64,000 nt of DNA. Source: Fratercula arctica (lineage: Eukaryota; Chordata; Aves; Charadriiformes; Alcidae). The translations under genes and the position numbers were made by a program. Below the pieces are notes generated by a model. It did not search any database. It saw nothing but the letters and a program-made list of their open reading frames with translations, and was not told the origin of the DNA. Numbering within the stretch: the first letter of the stretch is position 1; every line of letters begins with the position of its first letter. Of this stretch, positions 27,577 through 40,435 are shown piece by piece. The stretch is taken from NCBI GenBank assembly GCA_947846985.1, contig CANTUZ010000005.1, positions 11,712,001-11,776,000 of the forward strand, in the 5' to 3' direction.

Positions 27577-27819
27577 TGACACTAAGACAATTTTGTGTCA
27601 TTGCCACTGACGTTAATGGTGACCCTGTGGTGGCCATCTTTCAGGCCACAGGTCCCCCAACTCCTAGAACATGTGGCCATATTTGGCCACATGTATTGCT
27701 ATTACAGTGGCCTCCTGACGTTACGAGCTATCTCACTGCCATTTGTTCTGGACCCTGTAAATATGGGGACCCTGGCAACTGGCCCACAATTCACTGAGAT
27801 TTGAGGCCCTGAAGTTCCA
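27577..27819. other. GC-richer palindromic segment beside CR1
   Basis: Immediately upstream of a truncated CR1, this segment is clearly richer in G and C than its flanks. It holds a perfect 11-bp inverted repeat, ACATGTGGCCA (27669-27679) and TGGCCACATGT (27684-27694), around a 4-bp loop. A second imperfect pair, CCCTGTGGTGGCC and GGCCACAGG, lies at 27623-27651, and TGACGTTA occurs at both ends. It does not match any CR1 region I can recall and may be a small unclassified repeat or older insertion. The two overlapping frames through it (27576-27797, 27595-27804) are not recognisable. Confidence 0.4.
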
Positions 27820-28966
27820 AGAATGTGTGGAACAGATAGATCCTCCTAGAAAGTATGTTAAGGCATGTGGAGGACAGGGAGGTGATTCGAGACAGCCAGC
27901 ATGGCTTCACCAAGGGCAAGTCCTGCCTGACCAACCTAGTGACCTTCTACAATGGAGTGACTATATCAGTGGACAAGGGAAGAGCTACGGATGTCATCTA
28001 GCTGGACTTCTGTAAGGCCTTTGACATGGTCCCCCACAACATCCTTCTCTCTAAACTGGAGAGACATGGATTTGATGGGTGGACGATTGGATGGATGAGG
28101 AATTGGCTGGATGGTCACATCCAGAGAGTAGTGGTCAATGGCTCAATGTCCAGATGGAGATCAGTGACGAATGGTGTCTGTACTGTTTAATATCTTCATC
28201 AACATAGACATGCACTTGGGTCGGGGCAACCCCTGGTATCAATACAGGCTGGGTGATGAAGGGATTGAGAGCAGCCCTACTGAGAAGGACTTGGGGATAC
28301 TGGTGGATGAAAAACGACATGAGCTGGCAATGTGAGCTCGCAGCCCAGAAGGCCAACCATATCCTGGGCTGCATCAAATGAAGTGTGGCCAGCAGGTCGA
28401 GGGAGGTGATTCTGCCCCTCTACTCCACTCTTGTGAGACCCCACCTGGAGTACTGCCTCCAGCTTTGGGGCCCTCAGTACAAGGAAGACACTGACCTGTT
28501 GGAGCAGGTCCAGAAGAGGGACACAAAAATGATCAGAGGGCTGGAGCACCTCTCCTATGAGGACAGGCTGAGAGAGTTGGGGTGGTTCAGCCTAGAGAAG
28601 AGAAGGTTTCAGGAGGACCTTATTGGGGCCTTTCAGTAGTTAAAGGGGGCTTATGAGAAAGATGGGACAAACTTTTTAGCAGGGCCTATTGTGATAGGAC
28701 AAGGGGTAACGGTTTTAAACTAAAGGAGGGTAGATTTAGACTAGATACAAGGAAGACATTTTTTACAATGAGGGTGGTGAAACACTGGAACAGGTTGCCC
28801 AGAGAGGTGGTAGATGCCCCATCCCTGGAAACATTCAAGGTCAGGCTGGATGGGGCTCTGAGCAACCTAATGTAGTTGAAGATGTCTCTGTTCATTGCAG
28901 GGGTGTTGGACTAGATGGCCTTTAAAGGTCCCTTCCAACCCAAACCATTCTATGATTCTGTGATTC
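27820..28966 (+). mobile_element. CR1 LINE, 5'-truncated, internally deleted
   Basis: A CR1 non-LTR retrotransposon copy of about 1.15 kb. It begins in the ORF2 reverse transcriptase region (GGAACAG...GAGGACAGGGAGGTGATTCG) and runs to the 3' end, with GGTTGGACTAGATGGCC-like, CCCTTCCAACCCAAACCATT and an octamer tail (TTCTATGATTCTGTGATTCT). Compared with the usual CR1 layout there is a short deletion near 28180 and a larger one at about 28210, where the sequence jumps from IFIN-type codons straight to the HLGRGNP region. The copy is an inactive relic. Confidence 0.95.
27885..28875 (+). pseudogene. CR1 ORF2 remnant, RT core missing
   Basis: This is the decayed polyprotein reading frame (endonuclease/reverse transcriptase, ORF2) of the CR1 copy. 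Still readable are GFTKGKSC near 27905, RT motif A as LDFCKAFD (28002-28025) and a [11 protein letters not shown] segment. The C-terminal part is also readable ([31 protein letters not shown], and from about 28720 [20 protein letters not shown]). A TAG at 27999-28001 interrupts the frame just before motif A. The deletion near 28210 removes motif C, the FADD/YADD catalytic pair, and a stop follows at about 28637. The product cannot be functional. Confidence 0.88.
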
Positions 28967-29564
28967 TCATGGGTAAACCCCACAGCAATACCTCAAAGTG
29001 TGTAGTTGCTGAAAAAGTTGGCTGGCTATACCTGCAATCTAAATGCTTAGCTATAAGTTAAGAATTGGACCTTAACTACTGTGAACCTGTAAGTCTTCTA
29101 CATGGTACAAGTTTTACTGTAGTGTGAGTTAGCAGAACATATGCCTCCAAAATACAATATATTTGTACAGAAATACTTACAGCTGTAACTCAGGTGAGTT
29201 TCATAAGGTAAGTGCATTAAAAAGGAAATAATAGAAAAGCAAATTCGTGGATAAGTGTTTAAATTACTTTTGCCTGCCAGAAGTCATTAATTGTGCTAGA
29301 CTTTATTATCAGGCATTTCAGGTTTGCTTCATGTTTATATTTGTACTATGTTTATGTGCAACTGAAAAGACCTTAGTATTAGATTTGCAATGTGTAATGC
29401 TAATGAGTCTTATGAGAAAAAATATTATAAATTTACATCATGTTGGTTAACATGATTTTAAAAGTGGAAAAAGGCCTCAGGAATTACCGGTAAAAACTGT
29501 GGACAGGGATATTTGTTAGTAAAACTTCCCTTCGTGTGGGTGTTGAAATATTGCTGTATGGGCT

Positions 29565-29616
29565 GGGGGATTCCAGTAAATCTGGAATCTGGGGTATTCC
29601 AGTAAATCTTTCAGTG
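29565..29616. repeat. 26-bp tandem duplication
   Basis: Two adjacent 26-bp units (29565-29590 and 29591-29616) share GGGG(G/T)ATTCCAGTAAATCT and then diverge in the last six bases. This is an old local duplication. Confidence 0.85.
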
Positions 29617-32600
29617 AGTCTGAAAGTCAGAAGCTTACTGTCGTGCGATGCGTTTCCAATGAATCTTGTCATCTGTAAATCCAAGTTCTTTCTTTTAAAG
29701 GTCAAAACTGCCAGGAAGCATTGGTGTACCTGGTATTAGCTTTCATTATTTCCATTGGCATTGAAAGAGGAGATACAAATCATCAAGTGTTTCCAAAATT
29801 AGATACAGTATTACAATCTCTCCTCCTCCTGGAGTCTCTCCTATGAGTCATTTCTTTTTGTGTGCGTTTCTGTTCACATTAGCACACATAGAGCCTGTAC
29901 TTGTATCCGATTCCTGATGAGATTCAGAAATTGAATTAAGCAGAAAGGGTGTATTTCAGTCTGGGCTCCTTCATTGTTTTAGCCCTGTTGTTAGGGGAGC
30001 GGTGGTTTTGAAGAACTCACTGTGACAAATCATTAGATAAATGCTTCTCATCTGTATCACGGCTGAGGTGTTTTAACTTAACTGTTACTTCATCCCAGTG
30101 ATTAAAATTATGTCCTCGCTGAACAGAAAAAGGCTTAATAACAGGGTGGCTCAAAACATTGTCCATAAAGAACAGAAATGATAAATAAAATGAATGAGGG
30201 ATATTTCCCATTCCTCCTTTATTTCTAGTTAAGCTTCTTTAGTCATGCTGGGGAAGTCTCTGCCCAGTGTTATCCTGCACTGCTCTTTGTGGAAACAGTC
30301 CCATATAAATCTGTGAAACTTGTATGAGCAGTGTTTTCACTGAGAACATTGAAGTGAGCACTCTAACCAAAGGCATCTGAGCCACAGTTATCACCTGGGT
30401 CATACATGTCTGTCCAGATTTTCTAAAAATGATGGATTTACTGCTCTGAGCAGGACTGGTAAGAGCTAGCTGCTACCAGAGTGATGGAGTTTAAAAGTGG
30501 AAACCAGGGATGTTCCATAATGGCTTTTCTCCTTCCCATTTTTAATCATCAGTAAATTTCATTCTTATGAATGAAGTTAGATTGCCATTGAAAATCATAA
30601 CTTTTTTTTCTGCTTCAGTAGACTTCAACTTTTAATATGGTTCCTATAATTCTTGAACTCCCAAAGACAAAGTTAACCTCTTTGGGAAAATCCTGATGTA
30701 CTATCTGGTGTGGCATGTGCCACTTGTGAAATTACCACGGTTGTCATTCACATGTGGATAGCAACTACTAGATAATAAATTTATCATTTTAGTTGGATAT
30801 GTTAATAATTATTAAGTCAAAGCTTGATGACTATACAAAGAGTAAAAGGAGCATCACCAATGTTGTTTTGCAGGTTAATATCACACAGATCAGGAGAAAG
30901 TTTTTCGTAAAAAAAAGTCATTTTCTTTGCACACTATTCACAGGATTTTGTGGTATGTTTTGGTATAATTGTGAGGTTTTTGGACTACGCTAGGCAAAAT
31001 GGGATGTGCATAATGGTCTCATAATGTTGCTGGTCTAAGAAGGCATAAGCACTCTGTTATTGATCCATGGAAACTTATTGTTGTTCTATATTTCTAGTTA
31101 ATGCTTAGATGATGATCATGGTGTGTGGTGGGCTGCCAGGTATTTTAGATCTTGTAGTAAACATCAGGGAAATACTACTGTAGACAATGTGAATAGCAGC
31201 TTAAAAGTGGGTTGTCCTGTAACACCTATGACCATATGATTCTGAAAGATGTATAAAATACTCTTGCGAGGCTCATGGGATGGGAAGCTGATCAGCATTT
31301 GAACTGTTTATATAACCATTAGAACTAGAATTGTTTTATCTGTGTTGTCTTAAATGGAGAAGCAACAGCTCTGATGTTTCTAGGAAGTGTAACTATCCTT
31401 TATGCCTAGAACAACTACGTAGTAAATGAACAGTAAGCCCAAAAGGTTTCACACTTTAATGAATATGGACATGGTATTATAAGCAGAATATGTGCTGTGG
31501 ATGTCCAGGATCTCTGAGGAACATGTTCTCCACTGAGTATACTTGCTGTGTAGTACCCTCCAATCAACAGTACAGCTTCCACTTGTCCAGAAACCTAGCA
31601 AAATACAGTAATTCCTCTCACTCTGGATAGGACTGGGGGAAAAGCATATGTCTGCTTTTCCCAACAATACCCCTTCTGCAGTTATTAGGAAAAAAAAAAA
31701 AAAACAACTCAAAAAACAAACCCCAGGCCTGTCTTTTTACAGTAGTTTCATATAACTTAATATTAAGGATTCTTATTTTTCCCTATAGGCATTAACACCT
31801 ATTTAGCTTTTATGAGCCAAATAGTTGAATGTAAAACAGAGCTCAAGCTGCTGAGCTTTGCCTGCTCTAAATCTGACTTCGCTGATTATCATTGAGTGGA
31901 ATGTTTCCTGCTTCTGAGAATGTTAAATTAGTTCTGAGCTTGCACAAGTGATGCTCACTGGGAGAGTCACAGATACTTCAGTCTGACTTTCTTGTCTTCT
32001 TCCCAATTATATTTAGGGAAATGTTTCTAAAAGTGGTTGCCTATGAGATGGAAAAAATCATGTATGTTTGCAAAGGTGAGGCTTTACACACAGTACTAGA
32101 TGGAATCTCAAGAGTTCAGTTTCTGATTTACGTGAAGTATTGTACGATTTCATTCTGAACATAGGTCTGTATGGAAAGAACTTTTCTCAAAGTTGTTTCT
32201 CTCTGTTTATGGATCCCAGGTCTTCTTTCAGAAATCTTTAAATATTATATTCTGTCTAGGGTATTAAACTTCTGTAAAAGCTTTGGGTCACCTGTTGTAT
32301 GAAGAATGAAATCTTGACTTGGAAGAAAATCACAAGCAAGTTGTTTCAATAGTCAGTTAACCTGGTATTTTATCTGCAATCTATGTATGCTTAGCCTTGT
32401 CTCTGAGCATACCTCGTGGTACTTGCCGTACCTCTTTGAACTGGATTCTTGGGCTTGGCCTATGAACCCCAGGTATGTATTTCTATATTTAAGATCAAAT
32501 AACCTCTAAAATTTGCATTGGCTGAAATGAACAGACCAAAAAACTTTAGCTGGTTGTTTTCTGGGCCTTGAAGAACTCCAAATTGTCAATATGTAGAGGT

Positions 32601-32778
32601 GGATTGATGGAGCACTCTGTCGCAAATCTCCCAGGATGTAACAGTAATCCATTAATTACATTACATCCTTTTGCACTGTCTGAAGTGCACAGTAAGTTAT
32701 AACTCTCTTAAAAATATGTTCTAATACATTATTGTAAAAATGTAAACCCTTGACCATGTTCCATTATTTGTGGGGGGC

Positions 32779-32814
32779 TTTTTGTTGTTTGTTTGGTTTT
32801 GTTTGTTTGTTTTT
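32779..32814. repeat. GTTT-rich low-complexity tract
   Basis: Irregular (GTTT)n and GTTGTTT words, wholly G and T on the plus strand. Simple repeat. Confidence 0.85.
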
Positions 32815-33840
32815 AATCTGGATTACCTTTTCCTTCCCTGCAGTTTAGAGTATAAATCAATCCCTGGTATTGGTAACAATCCTACAGTGGAAGGGTTTTT
32901 TTAAAGACACCTATAATCTTGAATAGCTAAAAAAAAAAATAGAGAAAAGTTATAATGAAAATTAGCTGAGACCTTGCTATACTGAGCTTTAGCCTGGAGC
33001 ACATTTTTATAGCTGAATTATAAACCTGTAAAACAATGTTTCTTGTAAAGCAGAGCCAATGATCTACAGTAGCTGAAAGCAGACTTTATGGTCTAAAACA
33101 TTCACGAATTGGTTTGAAATACTTAATGCATATTTTAAGCACATAAATTCTAAAGCTATGTGAAGTTTTGCTGGCTGTTCGATTCTCTGGGGGACAGGTT
33201 TTGGGTGACTGATGACTATTTGTTAAAGTCAGCAAAAATTAATTCACCTCCTCTGGTGAGGGAAATGCTTTAAGAAGCATCACTCTTTAAAACAAAAAGG
33301 GAGTCTCTTATTTAAAATACATGCTAGTTGCAAGTCACCAGTTTAATATCACATCACAGAAGTTTTGGACATGGAGAGGACCTTATCTGCCATGCAGCTC
33401 ATATTCTTTCATGTTCAGCTGTTTTCTATATTTTAGTGCTTTGCTAAAATAACTGTTTTTTATTTAACAGCTTCTGATAATTTATACACTGTTAATTAAA
33501 AGGTAGCTTCAAATAAACAGGATGTGTAAAACAAGGACTCATTCAACTTTGGCTTAGACAGCATTCTTCACTTGAGCAGGATTTCCACCAAAATCAGTTC
33601 AGCTTAGCAGTGTTCAGCTCAAAATCAGGTTAGCTTGACTAGTGAGTGCAAAACCACGTCCTGCCCTAGGAAAGCTGCTTTACTGACCTATACTAATGAC
33701 ATTGACTGGCAAAGATTATGAAGCCAAAATCCCATTTATGTTTTAGCTGGAAAAAAAAAAGGAATGGGGAGTCTTTCCTCCTACTTGCCTTCCCAAGACA
33801 GGGCAGAAGATTGAGGACATCTCTTTACACTGAATGTCTT

Positions 33841-34040
33841 AGCCTTTGTTCAGCTTTGTGACCCAAGCCAATGAGGGCGGGAGGAGATAGGCCAGCCCTG
33901 TACTAAAATCCATCTGGGCAATTGGCAGGGAGAGCAGGCTGCGTCCCGTGGTCACCCTGGTCCCACCGAGTGAGAGGGGCAGTCCCTGTCAGAGCATGGC
34001 CTGCAGCCAGGGGCTGCAAGCCTGTGCTTAACCCCATCTT
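33841..34040. promoter_or_regulatory. GC-richer spot with CCAAT and GC boxes
   Basis: A local GC rise holds CCAAT (33868-33872) and GGGCGGG (33875-33881) almost abutting, a promoter-like pairing of NF-Y and Sp1/KLF sites. CpG density is only modest and no initiator or first exon could be identified. It could be a minor promoter, an enhancer or chance. Confidence 0.2.
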
Positions 34041-35660
34041 ATAGCCCCTCACTGGGACTTCCTCAAGCAAGGGATGAACAGGCCTTAAATTCTACATTTT
34101 GGCTTAATGTTGTTCTTACGAATTGTTACTCAGAGACAGTCAGGTGAAGCAGCAGCAGGAGGAGGAGGGGTGTGGGCAGTGTTAGTACAATTTTTTTTTT
34201 ACCTTAGAAAATGCTATCCCAAGTAAGATGATTTCAGAATATCCGTAACAGACAGGGATTCAGGCTAAGGTGGTGACAAGGAAGGGAATGATATTGTCAG
34301 TTACTTTTAATACAACTTTTCGTCAGTGATAGATTAGAGATATGAAACTATAAATGAGACTGTCAACTGACAAGGCTTTGCCTGCAAATGCAATATTATA
34401 AAGGTAATCTTTCAGTGATGTTCTTTACCTCAGGCTACCAGCAGATTAAGCAAGTAATTTCTATTGCTGTTGACACTGATGCAGTATTGTTTCTTTCTCA
34501 TATCTTCTATATGCCTTGTCAGTAAAAAATATAATAATTCCCTTCATAGTCACCAGAGGTGGTTCTAGAAGGCACCAGAGGATGGTGAGTCACTCTCCTT
34601 GCTCGCAGCAGAGTGGCCACTCATGGCTAGAGGAGCTGATGTCCTTCAGTGATGTCCATCACTGATGTTCTGCATTGATGACACAAAGGGATGTTACAGG
34701 CTTCTGCTTGGGATGCCCATAGATAAAACGATAGGGGATAGCAGACACAAAACAATCTTCCCATCTATATTCTTTACATTCAATATATTAGTAAATGGCC
34801 ACAAGCTTGTGAATTTTGTGTTAAAAATGCTCCTTTTCCTACTTTGCGGTATATGAAGAGAAGCTTAAGTGGGGAGGATTTTTAAGCATTTTTAAAGAAG
34901 TTTTAGCAAGCAGTAGGAGAAAAATGGGATCTTGACATAATCAATGCCAAGGAATATTCTCTAAAAATGAAATACAAAGGACTTGTATGCAAAATCCTCA
35001 GCTCTGGCAATACAAAAGGGGGCCTTAGAAGGAAACAGCTTAACAAATATCCTTGCCCATGGCTGTTTTTCAAAGACTGGAGAGGGTAACTCATGTAATG
35101 GCTCACACCAGCCCAGCTCTGACATGAGCAACATACGGCAGTATAAGAACAATAATAGCCCAAGGGTGAGATGGGGATGTAGCTGAAGTATATACTGTGC
35201 TGCTGCTGTCTCCCAGGGCCTGTAAAGGGCTCCTGAGAAAGAAAGTGTAAGCTAAGGCTAACTAAACCTGTACCAGGGTCTAGGAGGAAACAGCTTCACC
35301 CACAGCCTGAGGAACACAAAGGGGGTTTCAGAATTACTTTTTTCCTGATCAGTTTCTGTCCTGATCACCTCATTTGGAATAGAAGCAATTTCTTCTCCAA
35401 CTCTTACTGCAAAACAAATTGCTTGAAGGCTATCAAGTGTGTGTGGAGGAACTGAAAGCCTTAATTGTCCGATAAAAACTAACTTTGCATGTTTCTATGG
35501 GAAATGAAATGGCAGAACGAGTTTTCAAGATGGGTAGTATGTATGGAAAATACCTTGGGTTTGTACCTTTTTTTGAAGATTCCTAGGTTTCTCCGTGTTC
35601 CAGTCTGCTGCAGTCACTGCACTCTTCAGACAAAACTTGGGAGAATGAATCTGTCATAAC

Positions 35661-35699
35661 GTGACATGACAGACCCGTGACGTGACAGGCCCATGACAT
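35661..35699. repeat. 16-bp repeat with CRE-like cores
   Basis: GTGACATGACAGACCC (35661-35676) and GTGACGTGACAGGCCC (35677-35692) are head-to-tail units, followed by a partial third unit ATGACAT. The second unit creates TGACGTGA, which resembles a cAMP-response element core. This makes a small cluster of TGAC half-sites. Confidence 0.8.
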
Positions 35700-35859
35700 C
35701 TGTGTTTGAACATTATTTTCCAGAAATGAGAAACAGTACCTTAAAGAAGCCTTGTTCATGTGGTATACCAAACACTCCCTTACAACTGCCCTCTTAGTTC
35801 ATAAGGAGACTATTAGGGATGGTGATGAACCATGCTAGTCCATTTACTATCATAACAGG

Positions 35860-36010
35860 AATTATTAACTCTAATAAACGTATTATTATGTAGCCATTAG
35901 GTATCAGTTATAAAACTGCTTAATGTCTGCATGATTACTTGTAAATGGATTTGGAAAGGAGCTAAATTGGTTATTTATTGACCACACTGAACAGCATTAT
36001 TTATTGACTT
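35860..36010. promoter_or_regulatory. Candidate conserved noncoding element
   Basis: An AT-rich segment with many homeobox-type words (ATTATTAACTC, TAATAAACGTATTATTATG, TTATTTATTGACC twice) and no repeat signature. The doubled TTATTTATTGAC(C/T) at about 35971 and 35999 is notable. Conservation is untested. Confidence 0.2.
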
Positions 36011-38179
36011 GCCTCAGTAAGTTTGGGATTTTTTTCAAGCTGAAGTAAGATTCTAAGTTTATAATGGTCTAGCCAGTGTGTAAGTTGATTCAGGAAAATG
36101 ACATTTTTCTGAAAAACTGCTAAATTTATGGTAAACAGGATTCTAGATTGAACTGAGTTTCTCTCTCCTTTCAAGTTCATTAACTAATTACTTTTAAATG
36201 TGCTCCTGAGACAAAAATCTGAGAAACCAGAGAATTTAGTACGAGCTACATGAAGATACTGCTTCCAAGTAGCATGTGATCCTATGAGTCAGCAGTAGAC
36301 AAGGCCATCAGGTGTATGCAGACTGTGTCACTGTAGAGCTAGGGCACACCACTTTTGTCTGGCCTCTCTGCTTGGTAGATCGTTTGCTGTATCAATACTT
36401 TAAAATTTGCTGCTACAATACTTTAAAAGACTGAAGCAAGTAAGCAAGCTATCTCCACTATATAAAAACTAATTTTAGTTTGATTATTTTCTAGAAAAGA
36501 AAGGCTGAGGGTACAGCCTACTGGATTAATTCTAACAGAGAAAGGCAAGGCAAGAAAAATACTGAGGCGAAGTCATCAAGTGCCAGAGTTCAGTGTTTGC
36601 TTCTTCAGTAATATTTAATGCATGTTAAAGGTTTAGTGCATTTAATCCAATAGACAGACATTGCACATGCATACGCTCCTAGACTATCAGAAGAAGAAAG
36701 AAACATTTCAGCACTCTTGAAATATGTTGAGTTGCTTTTAAATACAGAAGACTGCTGACTTTTGTAGACATAATAGGGACTTTGGAAGCTCTTGCATTTT
36801 GGGGATTTTGGGGTTTTGTTCAGTAGTAAAAACAAGTTGTTCTTGTGAAGCAGATCAGTATTATTTGACTTCTATTCCTGGTGAGTGCAGAGCTCAGACT
36901 TCTAATTAAATATCATGTGAAAAATTTCTACAAATTGTGGTAGGAAGGGATAGAGAGTTGACATCATAGTGAAAAGACTGCACTTGATAAAGTTGAGCAT
37001 ATTAAAGACCTTCAAGAGGTCAGAGGGTGTGAGAAGGCTAATGAAGGTCGATCTTTAAAAGGCACTGCAGAATTTAAACAAGCTGCTGGATGGTGGCATG
37101 GTGAAGCCACTTTTCCCTCACTACTCTTGCCTGCTCTTTTCGGTTTCCTTGCTCTTGCCTTGCAGCAGGAGACAGGGCAAAGACCGTCCTGTGGTATGTT
37201 CTTGACTATTACAACAGCTTTAAAAGCAAAAGCAACCACAAGAACAAAAGACCAACATTATGGAGCCAATCCCATGTGATTGGTGTAGTCTTATTTCTCC
37301 TGGGCTGCAGACAAGGTTGCAGAAGATGTCTGACTTGTTTCTAAAGCCGGAGCTCCTGGGAAAGGATTGGAAGGCCTACACAGATATTGCTGAATCCCGA
37401 TGAGTATTTGGCATTTTCTTTGCTGCATTTGCCAGTATTTAGTGAAAGACGGAAAAGAGTTCTCGTGTTTCAGTTGTGTAAGACTTAGAAACTGTTGGAG
37501 ATTTTTCAACTAAATGCTTTTTCCTTTCAATTTAAGACTAGACTTTTTACATGAGAGAATTATTCAGCCACAAAAAAGAAATTTATATTTTTAACAATAT
37601 TAGTGTTGAAATCCACTCCCTCCCTTCTTGAATGAAAACCTACTATTGTTTGCAATGAAAAAACGTATTTGCTTCAATGTTGAAGCAAACCTGGAACAAA
37701 AAAATGCATCAAACCCAAGCAGAATGTTTTCAGGTAATTGAAACTGAATAGTCACCTGACGTTAAACTCTCCCCACCCCTCTTCTATCTCCAAAATGCCT
37801 TGAGTTGTCCAATTTTAATAACTTTTAAAAACAGAATCTCGAATACTGACATCATGGCTGAAGTTTTGAGATTTTACTTAGAAACTGGTTTGTGCGTTAT
37901 ACAAATATTAATCATGAGTGAGAACTGAATTTATCCCTTGAAAACCTTTACTATCTTACAGATGTTTACAGGCTCAAGCCTGTGTGCAGCTGGCAGTTGT
38001 CTGCTGCAGGCTGCTAGGTAACATCTATCCTTTTCCAATACAGCTTGCTTTCTCTATTTCACAGTAAAGAAGAGTTAACTACCAAATGTCCTGCTAAATT
38101 TGCAAGGATGGGAGGAAGGAAGGAGAAACTCTAGAGAGAAATGGCATGATATGCCAGAAACAGTGTCTTGCAAAGAAAG

Positions 38180-38195
38180 AAAAAAAAAAAAAAAA
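38180..38195. repeat. Poly(A) tract, 16 bp
   Basis: A simple A run preceded by GAAAGA and followed by GGGCAGG. No associated retrocopy was recognised. Confidence 0.85.
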
Positions 38196-40435
38196 GGGCA
38201 GGTGATATGACAGTGATGTATTTAGATAGAGAGCGAAAAATATTTAAGAAATCGTTTGGGAATTATAGAGGAATTATAACATTATGAGCAATTTATCTTG
38301 TACAATTATAGACATTGTTAGCTTTCTGAATTCTGTAAATATAGAAGCACCAAGTGATTGCAAAGAATTTTGGGTTTGTTATATGGCAGGAGAATCCTTT
38401 CTTGCTTTAGTGCATTGTAGCGCTGTTTTTAGCTCCCTTGTACTGGCTTCTTTGTGTTTTGAATTGAGCAAAATAAAATAAAAACCATAGATGACAGCAA
38501 GGGCACCCAACATTAATGTTACAAGGCTTTGTCACCACAATTCAAGGACTGTTACATAGCTGGAAATCATAGTGGTCAGATTTTCCGTGGGCTGCTGACA
38601 GGAAAATGTAACATATGCTGTATTTCACAAGTACTTATATTTTCAGTTCTGCATCACAGCTTGTTGCCTATTATTTGCTTGTAGTTCACTGTTAAGGCTT
38701 GAGGAACATTTTTCTCAATTTATAGCTCTATTAAACTAATAAATCAATCACTTGTGTGAGGGGAGACAGTTTGCTGGCATTTGCTTTGCCAACACACTGC
38801 CACCCACAACAGTATTTGCAGGTCCTCAAGGGTATGGTAAGAGGGAGGAAGCTCTCCCTGTAACTTAATTTTTAAAACATAAAACCTGTTTCTGGTGCTC
38901 TGAGCAACTTTAATGAGAATATTTTTGAAGAGCTGTCATCTGCTAATCCAATATTTAACTTGTTTTGTTTTTAGATTGCTATTTAGCGAAATAGCTGCAC
39001 TACGCTCTAGGTAGTAATAAAAGACATTTTTTAAAAATGTCCACGTTAAGCTTTTTAAATTCTAATCCTCAAAAGGGGAGAAATCAAACCAAATATTCTT
39101 GGGAGTTACACAGAACTCTCTTTTTGCCACTGTTTAAGTTACCTTACCACTGTGCTCTGGGATTTGCTTGTCTTTCCTTGAGTGTATGCTTACTTCTGGT
39201 ACAAAAGGTCAAGGTGATTCTTTTAGAAGTGTCTTGAGACTGTTGTCTGTGGTACCTAAGTTGCTTTACTGTATGGCCATTGGTTTAAGTTGTGGTAGAC
39301 TTTTTTTTTTTTACTATAACCACACAGTAGTGAGTTTACCTGAATCAAGTTGGTAGAGTTCACCGCACTGCGCAGGACACTTCTGAGCTCTAGTGAGGAG
39401 TTGCAGAACAAGAGTGCCAGGGTCTGAAGTAGAGCAGAGGGGCGTCTGTGGGAAAGCAAAGTTCCTGTTGGAGTTTGTTGTCTAACAGTGGACATTACAG
39501 ATACAGCAAAGGAAAGGTCCCTTTTTGGTAACTTAAACTGAACAAATACAGCCGCATTACTTCTGTTAACACAAGTAATTTTGCATAGTCAAGTAGAAAG
39601 AATCATATATACATATATACTGTGCTATCTGTGCTAAAACTAGTATTCTTTTCCTTAGACAACATAGATTACTTCGGTTTTAAATTTTATTGTTCTGATC
39701 TACTAGTTTTTTCAATCAGCTTACTATTACATATTGCCTCTTAGTTAGAATGATGAAGTTATACAGGCTTTATTGAAGTTATTCTTCTTTTGCATGGGTA
39801 TAATTGATGGGAGACCTGGCTGAGCCTTTTGGAAAGAGACAATGCAAAAACATAGAATGAAGAAGCATGTAGTCTGTCAGCAGGATTTCTCATATAAACA
39901 AGTTTATGTTAATGTTATGTTTCATTATTTATCATAATGTCAGGATGAATCCTTTCATGTCTACATAAGTTTTAAATAAAATTAGTAAGAACTTTTGTAT
40001 AACTTCTGCAGCAACACTGAAGGGAACAAATGAATGTAATATGCATAATTATTTTCCTGTGATTGCAGTGTGAGACTCAGTTATTGGTCCTTTATTTGCA
40101 TTTGACACATAATTCACTTCTCTAATATTTTCCTGTGTCATTGCCCCCAGTGTTCTGCATTAGACAAATCTGCATCTTCAGGTAAGTGCTATTTTCAGCA
40201 GTGCCATTAGGATATTGCAGAGAGCAAGCAGGAACGTCTCTCTTGGTCTCCTGGTAGATTGGGTTCTGCCAGTATCGTAGATGAGAAAGCACATGAGACT
40301 GCTTGGAGCAGTGAGCTTAGCGACTGCAGTTCTGTTATTTAGGCAGACATTCAAACATTGGGGTGGCGTCCTTTTGTTCTTTGTATTATGATACTTTTGG
40401 AATCTACTTGATTCTGACAAAAATTTAGGTTGTTC

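Larger units (their letters stand above)
28967..33840. other. Non-genic unique DNA
   Basis: No exon or transposon was recognised. Visible features are the 26-bp tandem duplication at 29565, an A16 run at 31690-31705 and a GTTT-rich tract at 32779. Around 33355, CATCACAGAAG and GAGAGGACCTTA faintly recall a reversed CR1 end but are too diverged to call. Confidence 0.55.

Noticed and set aside
33350..33400. Possible reversed CR1 3' end
   Set aside because: Only CATCACAGAA and GAGAGGACCTTA agree with the expected pattern; too diverged to call.
34665..34856. FCIDDTKG resembling the FADDTKLG reverse transcriptase motif
   Set aside because: Only about seven residues match; the upstream and downstream codons do not follow any LINE layout.
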